Positions 32,094 through 43,660 of a DNA stretch of 64,000 bases are shown here, in pieces (the first letter of the stretch is position 1; each line of letters opens with the position of its first letter). The notes beneath the pieces are model-generated. The model saw only the letters and a program-made list of their open reading frames with translations. It was not told the DNA's origin and made no database searches. A program made the translations under genes and the position numbers. The stretch is taken from contig OZ020489.1 in the NCBI GenBank assembly GCA_963971405.1, forward strand, positions 33,947,047 through 34,011,046, read 5' to 3'. The stretch comes from Psococerastis gibbosa. Taxonomy: Eukaryota > Arthropoda > Insecta > Psocodea > Psocidae.

Positions 32094-32982
32094 AGCAAGG
32101 AAATTCGAGTGGAAACTTTAAGTTAATGCAAGACAATTTCTACCAGAAGGAAAAAAGTCAAAAATATTAGTTGTGTTCCTTCCTCTCCACTGTAAATTAC
32201 TGTATATTTGTTATTACATTAATGTTATTGCATTATGCTGTATTTTAAATGCCTCACCTTGAGTTTTCACTTGTCACCCATGGCTTACAGAATCAAAAGG
32301 AAGGGAACATGGTGGGTGTCACCGTATTGCGTTAGTGAGGAACTACCTGTCCGAATAAAAGGGGTTGTGAAAATGTCCAATACATGGTCTACTGTGACAG
32401 TATGCTAACACGACGCAAAGACTTTTTTGCCACTTTCCCCATACAGGGTTTTGGTTTAAAATGCCAAACCCCCAGTGGCCTGTACGAAAAGGCCCTAATG
32501 GATGCTTGCCGTAACGTAAAGTACAGTAGGTACTCTTTCTAAACTCATGTTGGAACATAATTTGAAGTATTGTATGTGATACTTCCATACATTAATACAT
32601 ACTGCGAAGGATACACGAACATTTTTTTTTTTAAATATTCATTGACCATTGTACTGTAGATAGGCCTAGGTGTGCGAATGATACAATAAACTAGTTGGTT
32701 TCATTAAATTTGGGTCATTATAGATTTATTAATATGAAATGACTCATTAAATTGATATTGACTACCACATTTCAATTTTTAAATTTGTGCGGGAAACACC
32801 CAAGCGCTACCAAGTGGCCAAAAGCCGAAAGTGGGACGCAAATATTTTGTAACTTCAATCCTGTGATTTCAAGAAAAAAATCACAAAGCCCTGAAATACT
32901 GCATCCTATGTATAAGCATAGGAATGCCAGTCTGCTTATTTCGATTGGCAGGCTATGGTATCCTATGAATTTGCTCATTTAG
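32094..32982 (+). other. Possible 3' UTR; no other gene recognised
   Basis: Unassigned sequence with one AATAAA at 32685. An antisense frame at 32343-32588 lacks support. Confidence 0.3.
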
Positions 32983-33250
32983 TTAGGCGCGGTTTCCACC
33001 GACCTGCAAGTGCAAAATACAAATACGTAGTAGCAGACATTCAAGACTTAGGCGGGGTTTCCACCGACCTCGGATTGCAGAATGCAAATGACATTGACGG
33101 AAATTTGAATTTTTCTTTTTATAGAAATCTATTAAAATGTTTGTACTTAACATATCCCATGAAGCCATTTTTTAATTTTAGTTTGTTTGTTTGTGATTTT
33201 ACTCTATGATCATTGATCAATTTTAACTATGACATAGAGTAAAACAAACA
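32983..33250. mobile_element. Family A MITE, copy 4, truncated
   Basis: It starts TTAGGCGCGGTTTCCACCG and repeats the inner-arm block GGGGTTTCCACCGACCTCGG. It stops after GACATAGAGTAAAACAAAC, before the second arm. Confidence 0.7.
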
Positions 33251-33317
33251 TATACAAATAACAGATATATGCCGTGCGAATTCCTTCACTATAAGTTTCA
33301 AAATGTTACAAACGAAT

Positions 33318-33560
33318 TAGCCGACCGCCTTACCAAGTTGAATACAGCCGACCAGAGAAGGTTCTAAGATGCAGATAACTTGGTAGTGTGCGCAGTGCCG
33401 GTAGGGAAACATGGTAGGACTTGTCCTGGTCACCTCCGATCCGATGTGACTTCACTGTGTTTCCCAAGTGGTTCGGAATCCACTATAATCAGGAGGTCCC
33501 CTGTCCTATGGGCCCACATCGTCCAACCATACTACTACTACTACTACAAATGAATTAAAT
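33318..33560 (+). repeat. Family C repeat, copy 3 (short form) with (TAC)n tail
   Basis: It runs from CCGCCTTACCAAGTTGAATA through AAGTGGTTCGGAATCCACT to GGACAG-like sequence, and then a (TAC)n tract at 33529-33547. The tail matches that of the 14620-14871 copy. Confidence 0.7.
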
Positions 33561-35046
33561 AGCAGTCAAAAAAATTCTTAAAAATAATGTACAGAACGCC
33601 CAACCCATTTCCATCTAAAAAAAGTATACGAACAGTCTCCTGCACAGACCATAAAACAACTATTTGTAAAAGAAGCTCGAAATTCAAAAAAACAAACTAC
33701 TTACCCCGGAAATCACTCACCAACAAAACAGCAGATTTATAACAGCGCAACCATTACTACAGATACGCCCCCCAACCACCTACACACAAACACAAGCATA
33801 ATTCACAAGGCAACTACAACAAATTACCCTTAGAGATAAAAACAATAAAATTATATATAGCTTTTTAGAAGAAATCAAGAAATGGGTCACATAAAAAAAT
33901 ACCCGCTGCTTAATATTTTATTACTACTAGTATTAATAATGCCCGTGCAATGGTACTATACTCGTACGTACATGAATCATTATAATTATATAATTATATT
34001 TATTCATTATTGTATAATCATTCGGTAGGCAATTTGATGTTGTTTATTTACATAAAAGTATACTTAAAATAGTGAAAAGAAACACTTTATTTTCGAAAAA
34101 GGGACGATGATAAGCAGGCAATACATCAGACATTTAAGTCCCTTACCAAACCGTGTGTGTATGTACCTACGTGAGTAACCGGTACAATAATAATTTAAAT
34201 GCAATTTTAGGGTGAAATAATGGTTTGAGAGTCGCCTTGAGGAGAAAATTCATCCCCATTCCACACCCTTCTACCCCCCCCCCCCGCCCCCCAATAACCC
34301 CATGACTCATTTGAGCGAAGCGTCGTTGGGTATTGTTCGGATTCAAAGGAATAGCATCTTTTGTGACTCTCTTTTGTATTTCATTGAAGGTATACTACTT
34401 AATTTTAAAAGTTCTCCTTGTGTAGTGTGTTTGGAACTTCTTTTTGAAGACTTTTTTAATGAAAAAGCTCGTTCTTAAGTTATTATTTTCATCGATGGCG
34501 ATGCAAGGTTTATGAGACACTTTATAACAACCAGCGATAATAACATAGAATGGACGGCGCCTAAACATATGCTAAGCATGACCGATAGCGGGAAAACGTT
34601 GGCGGCATTTGTTAAATTGTCGTGGCAATAATTTTATCAAGTTGTAAGGTTGCAAACACGAAAAGGAAAATATTTTGAAATGAAAAATAAATGAACTATT
34701 CTGCAGGCGGGGCTGCAAATAATAGAATCGCAGAAGCTGAGGTTCTGAACCCTTCACACAACTACGGGAATCGATGACATGCCTGAGTTGGAAGGCATTT
34801 AACAAAGGGTTAGTTGGACTTACAAACTGGTCTAGTCCTGAAGAATATTACACTAATTCTTCATGATTTATACTGTATATTTACTCGTATCTGTATTCTT
34901 TGCTGAAAGTGTTACACTTTAATTTTTGCACACACAATCATGATACTTTCGTTCTATCACTTACTATTTTGTTTTCAAAGAAGAAAGACTTATAATTTTT
35001 GTGAGCCTACACCTGTATGATAAAGGGTTATGGAACTGGAGTAATA
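33561..35046. other. No gene recognised; one J end
   Basis: It contains a C run near 34275 and an isolated family J end (AACAAAGGGTTAGTTGG at 34802). No exon was identified. Confidence 0.45.
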
Positions 35047-35194
35047 TTACTAAACACAGGGTTAGTTGGACTTACATTGCCGGCTCCCCTTCCCCTGCCA
35101 TAAGCTCCGCCCTAATTGTTCGAAACCTGGAGACCCCTGCCCCTAATGACTATAAACACAGCAGGCAATGTAAGTCCAACTCACCCTGTGTTTA
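35047..35194. mobile_element. Family J fold-back, copy 2
   Basis: The ends CACAGGGTTAGTTGGACTTA and its complement are about 27 bp long and near perfect. The interior has CCCCTTCCCCTGCC and AATGACTATAAACACAG blocks shared with 56250-56515. Confidence 0.75.
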
Positions 35195-35399
35195 ATACTA
35201 CATATCTATGTGCCGAATTTCCTCGAAATTTATCAATTAGTTTTCCCTCAAGCCTCAGAACAAACAGAGACAAGCTGGCATTTCGAAATAAGAGCACTTT
35301 TTTGGGTTCTGAGACCTTATTGACATTGAGTGACCAGGCCCTTTACGCAGAAGTAGCTTCTTACACTATTGTCCATAAGCTAAAGACTATATAATTGCA

Positions 35400-35602
35400 T
35401 CTGTGTTAATTTAAAATCTTTGGCAGAAGAAATGTTCCTGGATTCTATTCTACAAGGTTTCGCCTACTTCAGAAAACTCCCGATTGAACTGAAAGCGGAG
35501 AGAAACGCTACTAACTTCCCTAAATTGCTTCGATACCATCTCTTAGAGAAAGCTTTCTACACTATCACTGATGCACTAGCGCAAGCACTAGCTAGACAAT
35601 GA
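35400..35602 (+). pseudogene. C-terminal end of a CR1/jockey-like reverse transcriptase
   Basis: The frame reads FRKLPIELKAERNATNFPKL followed by LRYHLLEKAFYTITDAL and a stop at 35600. WNxLPxxLK followed by FKxxLKxxLLxKAFY is the standard end of several non-LTR polymerases. Earlier domains are not present. It could be a 5'-truncated insertion. No target duplication was identified. Confidence 0.5.
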
Positions 35603-35677
35603 CCGAACTACCTGATTTTGACGATCTTTTGACGATTTAACTTGTCAATTACTTGTTGATTACTTGATTGTATAACT

Positions 35678-36133
35678 CAGTGGCGGCTCGTGAGGATATT
35701 AATTGGTGAGGCACTGCATACAAAAATAAAAATAAAAATTGGCAGGGCTGTGTGTGTTAAACTCGTTTAGAGGCATGGTCTAGCTCGTGTCTCACCGACT
35801 CATCATTGAGCTGGGTGCGAATGCTATGAGTATGTATCTTCACGCTGTTTGAGCTTTTTACAGCTCGAATTCGTGCCTGTCTTCGAGCAATGGAAAGGCA
35901 GTCGGAAATGGTGCCTCTACATCGTTATGGCTATAGTTATAGTTGGATGTTGTGAAGTTTTGGAGCTAGTTTAGCTCATGGTTCATTTTTGCGGTATTTT
36001 TTAAGTTTTAGTTGTCTCTTCTAGAATTTGATTAGCCTACATTTCTTAATTCAAAATACACTTTTTTAGTCGAATTATTTGGAATATGAGGTGAGGCACT
36101 GTCTCAGTTGCCTCTAATGGCGAGCCGCCATTG
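35678..36133. mobile_element. hAT-like MITE, 456 bp
   Basis: The ends CAGTGGCGGCTCGTGAGG and AATGGCGAGCCGCCATTG are inverted. The flanks GTATAACT and ATATAACT match at 7 of 8. GGTGAGGCACTG occurs near both ends. Confidence 0.88.
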
Positions 36134-36141
36134 ATATAACT

Positions 36142-36636
36142 TATAAAAAAAAATATATATATATATTTATTTATTTATTCCTCTTAATTTTTGCGCGAAC
36201 TCTCGCATAACCCAAGTTGTTAGGTAGGTACCAATAACATCAAATATGGCGGGGCAAACGCCACAAAGTTGTGTAGTAGCCCCCGTGTCCGGAGTTTCAA
36301 AGTTAAACTTGGTCAAAATCATAATCTAGCCGCAAGGCTCAACAGTTCTGAGGGGTAAAACAGGGAATAGAATATTATTCCCCAGCAATCGTCCTAGCTG
36401 GAAACTTTTAGATGAGGGTCTCGGTTTACCCATTGCCTTACTCAGCTTAATAAGGACACCAGCAACCCGGTAATTTTGTTCCCGTTTGGGCAAAAGTTAA
36501 TAAAACATTTTATTACTTCTATGCAACCTGTTGGCGTATTTGTAACCTCTGCCTTATTTGAGACAGCCAGCTATATTTAGGTAAACTGGCATTGGGCGTG
36601 TCATCTGAGATAAGGGTCAGTTTGACAATTTTTTTT
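36142..36636. other. No gene recognised
   Basis: A TA-rich start, then unassigned sequence up to a T tract that is probably the antisense tail of the next C copy. Confidence 0.45.
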
Positions 36637-36639
36637 TTT

Positions 36640-36975
36640 GTTACGCCTGCGTTCAGCATTTCTGCTTTAAGCAACCCTGTCAGCCTGGCAGGGGGAGTGA
36701 GTTTGTTTATTAACATGAGACACCCTAAGGGCAGACTCGTTCACCTCGGGGAGAAGGGGACTTGACAGAGTGGACCTCCTGATTATGGTGGATTCCGAAC
36801 CATGGGGGGGGGGGCATGGTAAAGTCACTCGATTAATTCGGAGGGGACCAGGACTCACCACGCACTTAGACTGACTAGTACAGTCTCAGCGCGTTATGTG
36901 TACCACCGTGTTCCCCTGCCAACGCTATGCACACTACCAAAGTTGCCGCAGTTTGGAACAGGCTCTGTTCTGGTG
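36640..36975 (-). repeat. Family C repeat, copy 4 (long form)
   Basis: It is the reverse complement of the 24948 copy, from the CGCCTGCGTTCAGCATTTC end to CAAAGTTGCCGCAGTTTGG. A G run at 36804 lies within it. Ten T residues left of it fit an A-tail. Confidence 0.65.
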
Positions 36976-37045
36976 GTCGTTGGTAAACTAGCATCGGGCG
37001 CATTTTCTGAGGTAAGTGTCAATTTGACAACGCAACGGCCAAGTT

Positions 37046-37275
37046 TTAAGAGGATGTGCTACTTAGAAAATTAGCACCCCGAAATACTTTTCATATTTTA
37101 TATTTAATATATTTCTATATTGTGTGGTGCATGCAGTTTAAGTACGGTAGTCTTCTACAACTTACATGAGCCAAATCTTTAATAACTTGCTTTATTAATT
37201 AAATAAAAAATAAAAAAGTCAATAAGAACAACACATTTTGGGATGCTCATTTTCTACGTAGCATGTCCTCTTAAG
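37046..37275. mobile_element. Family E fold-back, copy 2
   Basis: The ends TTAAGAGGATGTGCTACTTA and TACGTAGCATGTCCTCTTAA are inverted. This is the shortest copy with both ends. Confidence 0.75.
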
Positions 37276-37502
37276 CGAAAATAATACTTGTAACGAAAGT
37301 TCATGGGGTTCTTTTAGTTAAAAATGCCCAGACCTCCTTTGTTTTCAAACTATTGGGAAATCTTTGCATTAATAAAAATCCATGGGATTCTTTTAGTCAA
37401 AAATGTCCAGACCTTTTTGCTTTCAAACTATTTCGAAATATCTGCCTTAAAGGAATGTTGTGCCACGGCGTTTTTATTTATTTGACGGTAGTACGTGCTT
37501 AA

Positions 37503-37688
37503 CATGGGCGGATTTTGCCTCCAATTAAGGGGGGGGGGGTCAACGGGCAGGTGCAGTGGATTATAACATTAAAAAACATTATTATTTGTAATTCCCACTG
37601 ACTGTAAACTCATTGTTATCTAGTGTAAGTTCATTTTATTTGGGGGGGGGGGTCCAGACCCTCTGACCCTCCCTAAAATCCGCCTTTG
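37503..37688. mobile_element. hAT-like MITE with perfect 8-bp target duplication
   Basis: The ends CATGGGCGGATTTTG and TAAAATCCGCCTTTG are inverted. GTGCTTAA lies on both sides exactly (37495-37502 and 37689-37696). G runs occur near both ends. Confidence 0.85.
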
Positions 37689-37696
37689 GTGCTTAA

Positions 37697-38127
37697 GAGC
37701 ATTCTGAGTTCATGCTCAATGCTGATTGCTGACATGCTGACCAGTGAAATCCAAAAATTCATAAACTGAAGTTTCCCCTGCAAAGCATTTTAAATGAAAA
37801 TTATTGGTCGTAAAACCTGAAGTTCAAGTGAAATGAAAATGAGAAAAGAGAATGGTTGTTAATGGCCGCAGTTGTCAAGTGTTTGGAAAACTCTACACGA
37901 ATGGAAACCCCAGTGGCGTAGCCAGAATTCTGGCTTCAAAATCATTGTGTAGAGATCGAAAGTAAACTGCGTTTAATATGAGAGAATTCTCTGATTTTAA
38001 GTCGAACCTCTTTTCTTTACTCCCCCCCCCCTCTCTAAGGTCAATTGGATTGTGAGTCTTCTGCTGTTAAAAGGTCAGTTTTTCTTTCATAATTTTCTTT
38101 TTTTAATCTTTACTTTAGTAGGCCTAG
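37697..38127. other. No gene recognised; single hAT end
   Basis: CAGTGGCGTAGCCAGAATTC at 37912 is a typical hAT end, but no partner was found. A C run follows near 38022. Confidence 0.45.
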
Positions 38128-38490
38128 AGGTATTCACTGTGTTGGGTCTACCCTCAGGGAAAATGGGAAACTTAGGGAAAGTGGAAAAATAGAAAACCAG
38201 TTTTTCGATTAGAAAAATGATGCCATAAGGAAACCGGTTTCGCTAACATTCCTACTTTACCCAACCTACACCCAACCCGTAGGTTGGGTACAACTGCACT
38301 GGGGAATCAAAAACATCCATATTTATTGTAGTTTTGTTTTTGAATGTGGCTTTTTATTTTAATTTAATTTAAAAATTGGAGGTAAGTTAGGTTAGGTTTT
38401 TCTATTTCTATGGTTGGCGGAGGTATACTCGCGCTGAGCTATTTCTCTATTTTCCCTTTTTTCCTTTTCTACCAACACAGTGAATACCCC
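38128..38490. mobile_element. Family F inverted-repeat element, intact copy
   Basis: It begins AGGTATTCACTGTGTTGGG and ends CACAGTGAATACCCC. It matches the outer parts of 26833-27674 in reverse and lacks the D insertion, so it shows the empty site. Confidence 0.75.
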
Positions 38491-39432
38491 TGGTATGGTT
38501 AATTTGCAATCGAAAATTGAAATTACCAGAAATTATAAAATGTTCTTGACTAGTAATTTACTTTTAATGTCTAAATAGTGGCTCCGTGCCAATAATCGCA
38601 GATATTAACGCCTCTGCGTTTTATTAGCTCAAAAAAACAAATTTCCGAATTTTCGAATTCAAAATTTAAATGATTCTTACAACCTATCTACTTCTAGATC
38701 TATTATGTATACTGTCTTCAATCCAACTAAATGATCAGAGTCAAGTAGGGTTCGTGTATAATTAAACTCGCATTTTGAAATTCACCCCTCGTAAAATGTG
38801 GGGAAGGTGACCTTGTGGTTGATTTGCCACCAAGGGAACCCCTCTCCCCCCCCCCCACACCACCAGCAGCGAAAATATATTACCTTCAGATGGAAAATCT
38901 TTGCAATTAGCATAGGCTAACGACGGGAGATCATATTTCGGGACCATCTCATCCCTGGGGGCAAGATTTCACTTCGCTAACTAGACTTTCCTTCAGCCAA
39001 CACTTTGTCAGCGTCAGCAATGCGCACAGTGGCTTTTTCGACTTGTGCGCAGCCTGCTGGCAGGACCTGTTGCATGCATCGACCTCACCGGGATTTAGAA
39101 CAAGTTTTACACCTTTCACTGGTTGTAAGGACAATGTGCTACTTATACGATGAAATTTCTGGGGAGTTACCAAATAACGTGGTCAGCTCAATATTTTTGT
39201 TGTTAGGCCAGAAAATCTAATAAAATAAAAATATAACAATAAACCTTGGCTATATTGCAAGCAGGTCGTATCCTACGGTAGACAAAATCTCCTCAGGAAT
39301 TTCTTGAAAAAAAAAAAAAAAAACATAGCCTAATTAAACTGGAAGCCTTCGTCTGAGGCCTTCCTTGGTGGCTTCATGGAAATTGGTCCCTGTGAAACAA
39401 AGTTGGCATTGAAAAATAAAGTAATTAAACGT
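38491..39432. other. No gene recognised
   Basis: A C run near 38848 and overlapping chance frames on both strands at 38949-39220. Confidence 0.45.
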
Positions 39433-39927
39433 ACATCCTACGTAGAAAGTTACCACCCCAAAATTTGTTGTTTTTAATGTAAAAATAAAATTAATAAATC
39501 TTGACTTTCTGTTGTTCTATTACTAAGCCAGCCTAGCAGAGTTATGGCTACAAACTTGTTGTTTTTATTGACTTTTTATTTTTTAATTAATTAACAAAGC
39601 AAGTTTTTAAAGGTTTGGCTCACATAAGTTGTGGATGACTACTTCATGCATCATACATGGGCCTACATACCTGTAATAGGAAATATTCAATTTTTGGTAC
39701 CTTAGTTCTTTCATAAAACCCAGAGGGGGCTAAAATTTTGCGTAATTTGGGATTTTTGGAAAAACGAAGTAAAAATTCCGGTACATGATTATATGATGCA
39801 CGAAGTAGTCTTCTACAACTTAAATGAGTCTTTTTTTAATAACTTGCTGAGTTAATGATATAAAAAAATGAATAGTAACTTATTTAATTTTGGGAGATCA
39901 ATTTTCTACGTAGCATATCCTCTTAAC
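39433..39927. mobile_element. Family E fold-back, copy 3, carrying a truncated S1
   Basis: The ends ATCCTACGTAGAAAGT and TTTCTACGTAGCATATCC are inverted. The core blocks match other E copies. A 79-bp insertion at 39477-39555 separates two copies of TTGTTGTTTTTA. Confidence 0.75.
39477..39555 (-). repeat. 5'-truncated S1 with perfect 12-bp target duplication
   Basis: It is flanked by TTGTTGTTTTTA at 39465-39476 and 39556-39567. On the minus strand only the S1 tail remains (CTCTGCTAGGCTGGCTTAG, then AATAGAAC). 5' truncation with a target duplication shows that S1 moves by target-primed reverse transcription and fixes its sense strand as the tRNA-like one. Confidence 0.8.
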
Positions 39928-39942
39928 CACATTAAATAAATG

Positions 39943-40090
39943 ATGACTTTTTTCTATTACTAAGGTTTATCGGATTATATATATTTTACACTTAAGCGGG
40001 ATCGTCTGCTTTACTTTAGCTGTACTTAACTTTAGTATGAGACTAGAACCAACAGACGTTCGGGGGAAAATCCGCACCGTATCTGGACGT
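39943..40090 (-). repeat. S1 SINE, highly diverged copy
   Basis: It has TTCTATTACTAAGG, then weak matches to the body (GGGATCGTCTGCTTTAC) and head (AGAACCAACAGACGTTCGGG). It is recognisable only by the order of blocks. Confidence 0.45.
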
Positions 40091-40553
40091 CCATTAAACA
40101 AAATGATGATAATTTGTTAGTGTGACCTGTTTCAGTCTGATGATAATGCATTGTGTCTGAAACATTTTTTTAAACATTTACATTACTTCTTTCTGCATTC
40201 CTTTCTTTCTTTATTAATTTATTTTATATATTTATTATTTTATTGATCTAGAAATGTACTGAATATTCATATACTTGTATTATTGGATAAAAGGTTTTCA
40301 CGGCCGGAGTCAGATGTTGAAACAATAGAGAATGTACGCTTTTCCACAGACCACGGCCCATCAGCTCGAATTCTACTGTATCCCTATTATCATCTGACTC
40401 CGGCTTTTTCAGTTATTGTATAATGATCATGAAATTAATTTTGTTTTTGTTCATTGTGATTACTTTAAATATCTAAGCATGGTAAAGGAGAATTTCAGTG
40501 GAAAAAAAGCTACCTATGTTAATTTCTATGGTTATTTAAGTTTTTTTTTACAG
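40091..40553. other. Repeat fragments, no gene recognised
   Basis: TTTCACGGCCGGAGTCAGATG and CATCTGACTCCGGCT near 40299 and 40390 form an inverted pair. Related words occur at 44914-44935. Confidence 0.4.
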
Positions 40554-40739
40554 ACGTGTGACCCATTCACCTTGCCCTGCCAGCGACATTATGTTGTATA
40601 TGTATTGTTTCCTTGTAAATTTTTGGCCGTTGGAAAACTGGTTCACGATCTCTATGTCCACCCACACCGTCATCAAGTGGCGATACACAAGCTGATGCAT
40701 GCTTACATTGAGATTGTAGCAGGCGTTAGCATGATTTAA
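40554..40739 (+). CDS. Weak candidate terminal exon, unknown
   Basis: A strong acceptor (nine T then ACAG) is followed by an open frame reading TCDPFTLPCQRHYVVYVLFP, then GKLVHDLYVHPHRHQVAIHK and a stop. A second frame is also open over most of the stretch, which reduces confidence. No partner exon was identified and the family is not recognised. Confidence 0.22.
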   Translation, partial: TCDPFTLPCQRHYVVYVLFPCKFLAVGKLVHDLYVHPHRHQVAIHKLMHAYIEIVAGVSMI

Positions 40740-40910
40740 TCAAGAACGGGAACTAGTCTAATAATGTGGATGGTTGTCTAATTATCATACATAATTTACA
40801 ATAACTATGGTATTGAGCATCATGGATAAGTGATGATGAGCATTCCTGCCGCTCATTAGTTGCCTCATATTGGTAACTGACAGTTAACCTGCTTTCCACT
40901 TTATAGTACT

Positions 40911-41505
40911 TTTTTTTTTTTTTTTTTTTTTATTTAAGGCGCGGGACTCTTTCGAGTATTTGCGCCGGTCGGTGTGTGTGTGTGTGTGTGCGGAAGTCAT
41001 GGGTGTTTTAGAATGGTTTTGTCTACGGTCTACAGGTGGGGCATGACTCCGGTCTTGCTTAGAAAGCTTAACGTTGCCGTGACCGGCCCATGCTTGTCCC
41101 CTAATAAGTTTGGCAGGGTGTGTGGTTTCGGTAACGAAAATCTGCCCGCTGCGTATATAGGGCATTCGGTAATTATGTGTTCCACTGATTGTGGAACTCT
41201 GCACCTGCTGCATGTAGGGGGCTGGTCACCAGACATCAAATGTCGATGGGTAAGGCGGGTGTGCCCTATGCGCAATCTGGCAAGAGCAGTCTCTTCTGAT
41301 CGATTTAGGCGATATGAGGTTTGCCAATCCCCAATAACTGGTTTGATGCTTCTTAACTTATTATTAATGGTGTCTCGCCATGCAGCCTGCCAGGCATTTT
41401 TGGTTTCCCTTTGGATTATATTGAATACATCTGGTAAAATGGTTGTGGCCCAAGGGGCGGCAGTCATGATTGCCGCCTCTTTAGCTGCCGCATCAGCTGT
41501 GCTGT
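40911..41505 (-). pseudogene. 5'-truncated LINE with RNase H tail and perfect 11-bp target duplication
   Basis: TTTATAGTACT flanks it on both sides (40900-40910 and 41506-41516). The minus strand opens with STADAAAKEA, the end of an RNase H domain. The usual zinc-binding C-terminus follows: ALARLRIGHTRLTHRHL, CSRCRVPQSVEHIITECPIY and a stop near 41030. A 3' UTR with a CA repeat ends in about 27 A (T on the plus strand). Jockey-type elements with RNase H have this tail. The insertion is dead because nearly all of the polymerase is missing, but the frame that remains is intact, suggesting a fairly recent insertion. Confidence 0.88.
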
Positions 41506-41739
41506 TTTATAGTACTATTATACTTCAAACGAGCAGCAACGAACCTTAACTAGTTCGAGGGCATTAAGCTCCAAGTACTGTAAGAATGGTTATTTAGGCA
41601 GTTAGGTTTTTTTATAAATTTAAATTTAAGAAGTTGTAAACAGTAGGAATTGTTTTGTTTTTTTCTTTTATTTTGAATTATAGATTGTTTGTATTTATAC
41701 ACATAAGGGCTAATGCTGTGTGTTATGATATTTAAAAAA

Positions 41740-42464
41740 ACGGTCCGAGTTTACTCGAACATGCTTTCCAATTTATCAACATTACTAGATAGAGAAAATG
41801 AGTAATTTCATGGTAAATAATTTTCCTATGGTTAAATTTTTAAGCGGCTGCAATAGATCTCAAAGGTCGACGCAACGAACCTTACCTTAAGGAGGCACCG
41901 CAAAAAAAAAAAAAAAAAAAAAAAGGTTAAATTTCCGATATCTCGACACGCAATGCATTTGAGCGCGAATTTTCGTTACATTTTTTCAAAAACTAATTTT
42001 TTGCACAAGACCAATTAGTTTTTTGGGAAAGCAACCTGTCCGGTTTCGTTATTAAATTTAACACATAAAACATGCCTGAAGGTAGAAATCATCGATAGAA
42101 AGGTTTCACAGAAAAATTATTTTTTAGTAATTTTTCATTAAAATTTAGTTATTTTTATTTTTTACCCCCAGAAGCAAACTATCAAGGGGCAAGCGACTCC
42201 TCACATTTTTTCAACATTAATAACGTCCCGAGGTATATTCCGTGGTTCCGAGGTATAATCTTTGTAAACCTACATGATGCCAAATTTCATCAAAATCGAC
42301 CGAGTAGTTTGCCCGGAAATCGACGCACAGACAGAGCGACAGACAGACATTTCGTAAAAAACACTTTTTTGGGTTCCTGGGACCTCAAAACGTGTAAATC
42401 CAGTGAAATCTCGGAATCGAAAATTTCGACCATCCTTATACTACGTATAAATTGGAAAGCAAAA
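41740..42464. repeat. Element G, copy 4
   Basis: It begins CGGTCCGAGTTTACTCGAAC then ATGCTTTCCAATTTAT, and ends ATAAATTGGAAAGCA. It contains an A24 tract and a short GACA repeat. The terminal 15 bp TGCTTTCCAATTTAT is inverted at the right end. Confidence 0.7.
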
Positions 42465-42588
42465 ATCTATTTCTATTTCTATTCCTATAAGAATGATCAA
42501 AGTTGTAACAAATTACAACAAAAGGGATTTCGACGGATTTTGGTAGTTTTGTTTTGTAGTTTCATGACCTGCTTATGACCTGTTCTTA

Positions 42589-42858
42589 AAGATGGCCGCC
42601 ACCAAACCGGAAAACTCTACTAAGGTCTTTAACTTGGGCAGATTCTTACGTACAACGCTACTTTTTTTTATGACAAACTTAACCAAAGGCGCTGTTGCAA
42701 ATGACGGTTGGGCTCCAGTAGTCCAACCTGCAGCTGTCATAGCGAGATTCGCAGAAGCAACGGTACTCGACTACGTAGTACGACTGGGGATCTATGGACC
42801 AAATTATCTCTACTCAAGATCATATACATAACCAAAGTGTAGCGGTGGCCATCTTGAA
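42589..42858. mobile_element. Possible fold-back MITE
   Basis: TAAAGATGGCCGCCACCAAA on the left and GCGGTGGCCATCTTGA on the right are imperfect inverted repeats. The open frame from 42592 spans the element and is probably incidental. Confidence 0.45.
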
Positions 42859-43507
42859 AAAACGGACTTTATTTAGTTTTTTTAGACTTTTGGTCAGTAA
42901 GCACAATCAATACTACATAAATCCGTCAATGGTGTCAAAAAAAACTTTTCTGGCGATTTTCTACATCTCCAACCATACATAGTATAGGATTGATAGAAAG
43001 ATAGATGTAATTTCACATAGTTTTGCTAGAGAATTATGTCAGAAACTGTGTTTATAAGGACTCAACAATACACGTACAGTACGGTACCCGCTTTATTACT
43101 AGTTATATATCAACAGCAGACACCATGTGTCATGATGTGCTTTTCAGTAAAGTGATGTCTGATATTTGTAAATAACAGACCACAAAGTAGAATTTTCAAC
43201 AATAATTTATGTTTTATAACAAAGGGTTCGTTCACATTTTGCTTCGCGTTAAATATTGAAGATTCAATCAATATTTGCCGATCCACGGACTGCTTACACG
43301 GTGAAATGAATATTTTGATGGTAAAATGTGTATTGTACCGTACGGTTGAGTACCAGCTGGGATGAAATGTATTAAATTGAAAATTTAAAGAGGTGAACCG
43401 CGGACGTGGTGGAATTAATATTCAACCCAGCATAGCTATTCTCGTATTGTCTCGTTAATTATTATATATCAGGCCTCATCATGGCAGTCGGGGCCCTGAT
43501 ACGAAAG
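42859..43507. other. No gene recognised; isolated J-like end
   Basis: AACAAAGGGTTCGTTCAC at 43220 resembles a J end. Otherwise unassigned. Confidence 0.4.
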
Positions 43508-43660
43508 ACTCCGATGGCAAGGTGGTAGCCTCCTTGTACTTGTGCAAGTCTCTACATGTCAAGCGATCGGACTCAGCAAAAGTATTAATTTACTCATTTT
43601 GGCAATTGAAGAGATCAATTGGATACATTCATTAAATTGTTTGTATACGATTAACCTTTT
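43508..43660 (+). repeat. S2 SINE-like repeat, copy 5
   Basis: It starts GACTCCGATGGCAAGGTGG and ends ACGATTAACC, followed by an A-rich tract. About 25 bp of the middle is missing relative to other copies. Confidence 0.65.

Noticed and set aside
40974-41549. Plus-strand frame of 191 codons, the longest in the window
   Set aside because: It lies antisense to the LINE RNase H tail at 40911-41505, whose minus-strand motifs (zinc-binding cysteines, ARLRIGH) are clear.
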